DNA of 64,000 nucleotides, taken from NCBI RefSeq assembly GCF_001420605.1, contig NZ_LJIZ01000016.1:310001-374000 (forward strand), written 5' to 3'. Within the stretch, counting starts at the first letter, position 1, and the number at the start of each line of letters is the position of its first letter. Below the pieces are notes generated by a model. That model saw nothing but the letters and a program-made list of their open reading frames with translations. It did no database searches and was not told the origin of the DNA. Positions 63,653 through 64,000 of this stretch are shown here, piece by piece. The DNA comes from Bacillus sp. FJAT-25509 (GTDB taxonomy: Bacteria; Bacillota; Bacilli; Bacillales; Bacillaceae_G). The position numbers and the translations under genes are program-made.

Positions 63653-63865
63653 TTAATCTCCTTTAACTTCTTCAAGTTTTCTATAAGATAATAAGCCAGC
63701 ATTAATTTCTTCTAATGCTTTTCCTACAAATTTATCAGATACCGGTTTTTCAACACGAGTATCTTTATTTACTTGCATTTCGCGAGCACGCTTTGAAGCA
63801 ACTGTTACTAGCGTATATTTTGAGTCTAATTTTGTTAATAAACGGTCAATCGAAGGATATAACAT
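63653..63865 (-). CDS. rpoZ: RNA polymerase omega subunit
   Basis: Assists assembly of the beta' subunit. 70 residues, [20 protein letters not shown], with the conserved ASKRAREMQ. Starts 3 bp after the gmk stop; its binding site GGAGG lies in the end of gmk. Confidence 0.97.
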   Translation of the reverse strand: MLYPSIDRLLTKLDSKYTLVTVASKRAREMQVNKDTRVEKPVSDKFVGKALEEINAGLLSYRKLEEVKGD

Positions 63866-63868
63866 AGT

Positions 63869-64000
63869 TTATTCGGCCTCCATCATTCTTTTATAATAAT
63901 TTGCAACTCGTTCACGTTTTAAATGTTCACTTAAAATAATTGCTTTAATACGGTCACAAGCTAAATCAACTTGATCATTTTCAACTACATAATCGTAAGC
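63869..64000 (-). CDS. gmk: Guanylate kinase, C-terminal 43 residues (cut by window edge)
   Basis: The frame ends in [20 protein letters not shown] and a helical tail ([16 protein letters not shown]), the typical end of bacterial guanylate kinase. The rest lies beyond the window. The gmk-rpoZ-coaBC-priA order supports the call. Confidence 0.93.
   Translation of the reverse strand, partial: AYDYVVENDQVDLACDRIKAIILSEHLKRERVANYYKRMMEAE

Overview
The window is a stretch of chromosome from a low-G+C, endospore-forming Bacillaceae bacterium. Evidence: the content is AT-rich, there is a clear spoVM, and the genes follow the Bacillus subtilis order gmk-rpoZ-coaBC-priA-def-fmt ... ffh-smc-rnc ... sucCD-topA-hslVU-codY ... 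rpsB-tsf-dxr-proS-polC almost one for one. Everything runs on the minus strand except rpmB. The species cannot be fixed from this sequence alone. No prophage, intact insertion sequence, CRISPR array, tRNA or rRNA gene was seen.

Read in transcription order (right to left): (1) 64000-52771: end of gmk, rpoZ, coaBC, priA, def, fmt, rsmB, rlmN, prpC, prkC (nucleotide/CoA metabolism, restart helicase, N-terminal processing, rRNA methylation, Ser/Thr phospho-signalling). (2) 52750-50311: rsgA, rpe, thiN and the tiny sporulation gene spoVM, convergent with rpmB on the plus strand. (3) 49688-43777: yloU, fakA, sdaAB, sdaAA, recG. (4) 43673-34033: fapR, plsX, fabD, fabG, acpP (lipid synthesis with its own regulator), then rnc, smc, ftsY, ylxM. 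(5) 34016-27552: ffh, rpsP, khpA, rimM, trmD, rplS, a signal peptidase, rbgA, rnhB. (6) 27179-16202: sucC, sucD, dprA, topA, trmFO, xerC, hslV, hslU, codY. (7) 16201-13817: an AT-rich gap, an orphan sigD and a long rpsB leader. (8) 13816-124: rpsB, tsf, pyrH, frr, uppS, cdsA, dxr, rseP, proS, polC.

The main departure from the B. subtilis plan lies between codY and sigD. In B. subtilis this interval holds the roughly 27-kb fla/che flagellar operon. Here about 1 kb of AT-rich DNA with no convincing gene remains, while the flagellar sigma factor gene sigD is intact. ylqD (between khpA and rimM) and swrB (after sigD) are also not seen.

The second notable layer is intergenic. One element of about 130 bp occurs twice, after topA and between sucD and dprA, in opposite orientations. 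Each copy is bracketed by a duplicated, locus-specific terminator hairpin. Two unrelated long nested palindromes lie after rseP and between frr and uppS. A modular GC-richer repeat separates priA from def, and a possible element remnant lies after rpoZ. Regulatory candidates include two FapR-like boxes before fapR, nested dyads over the topA promoter, leaders for rpsB and rplS, and Rho-independent terminators between transcription units. Where start codons are ambiguous, the start with the best-placed ribosome binding site was chosen.
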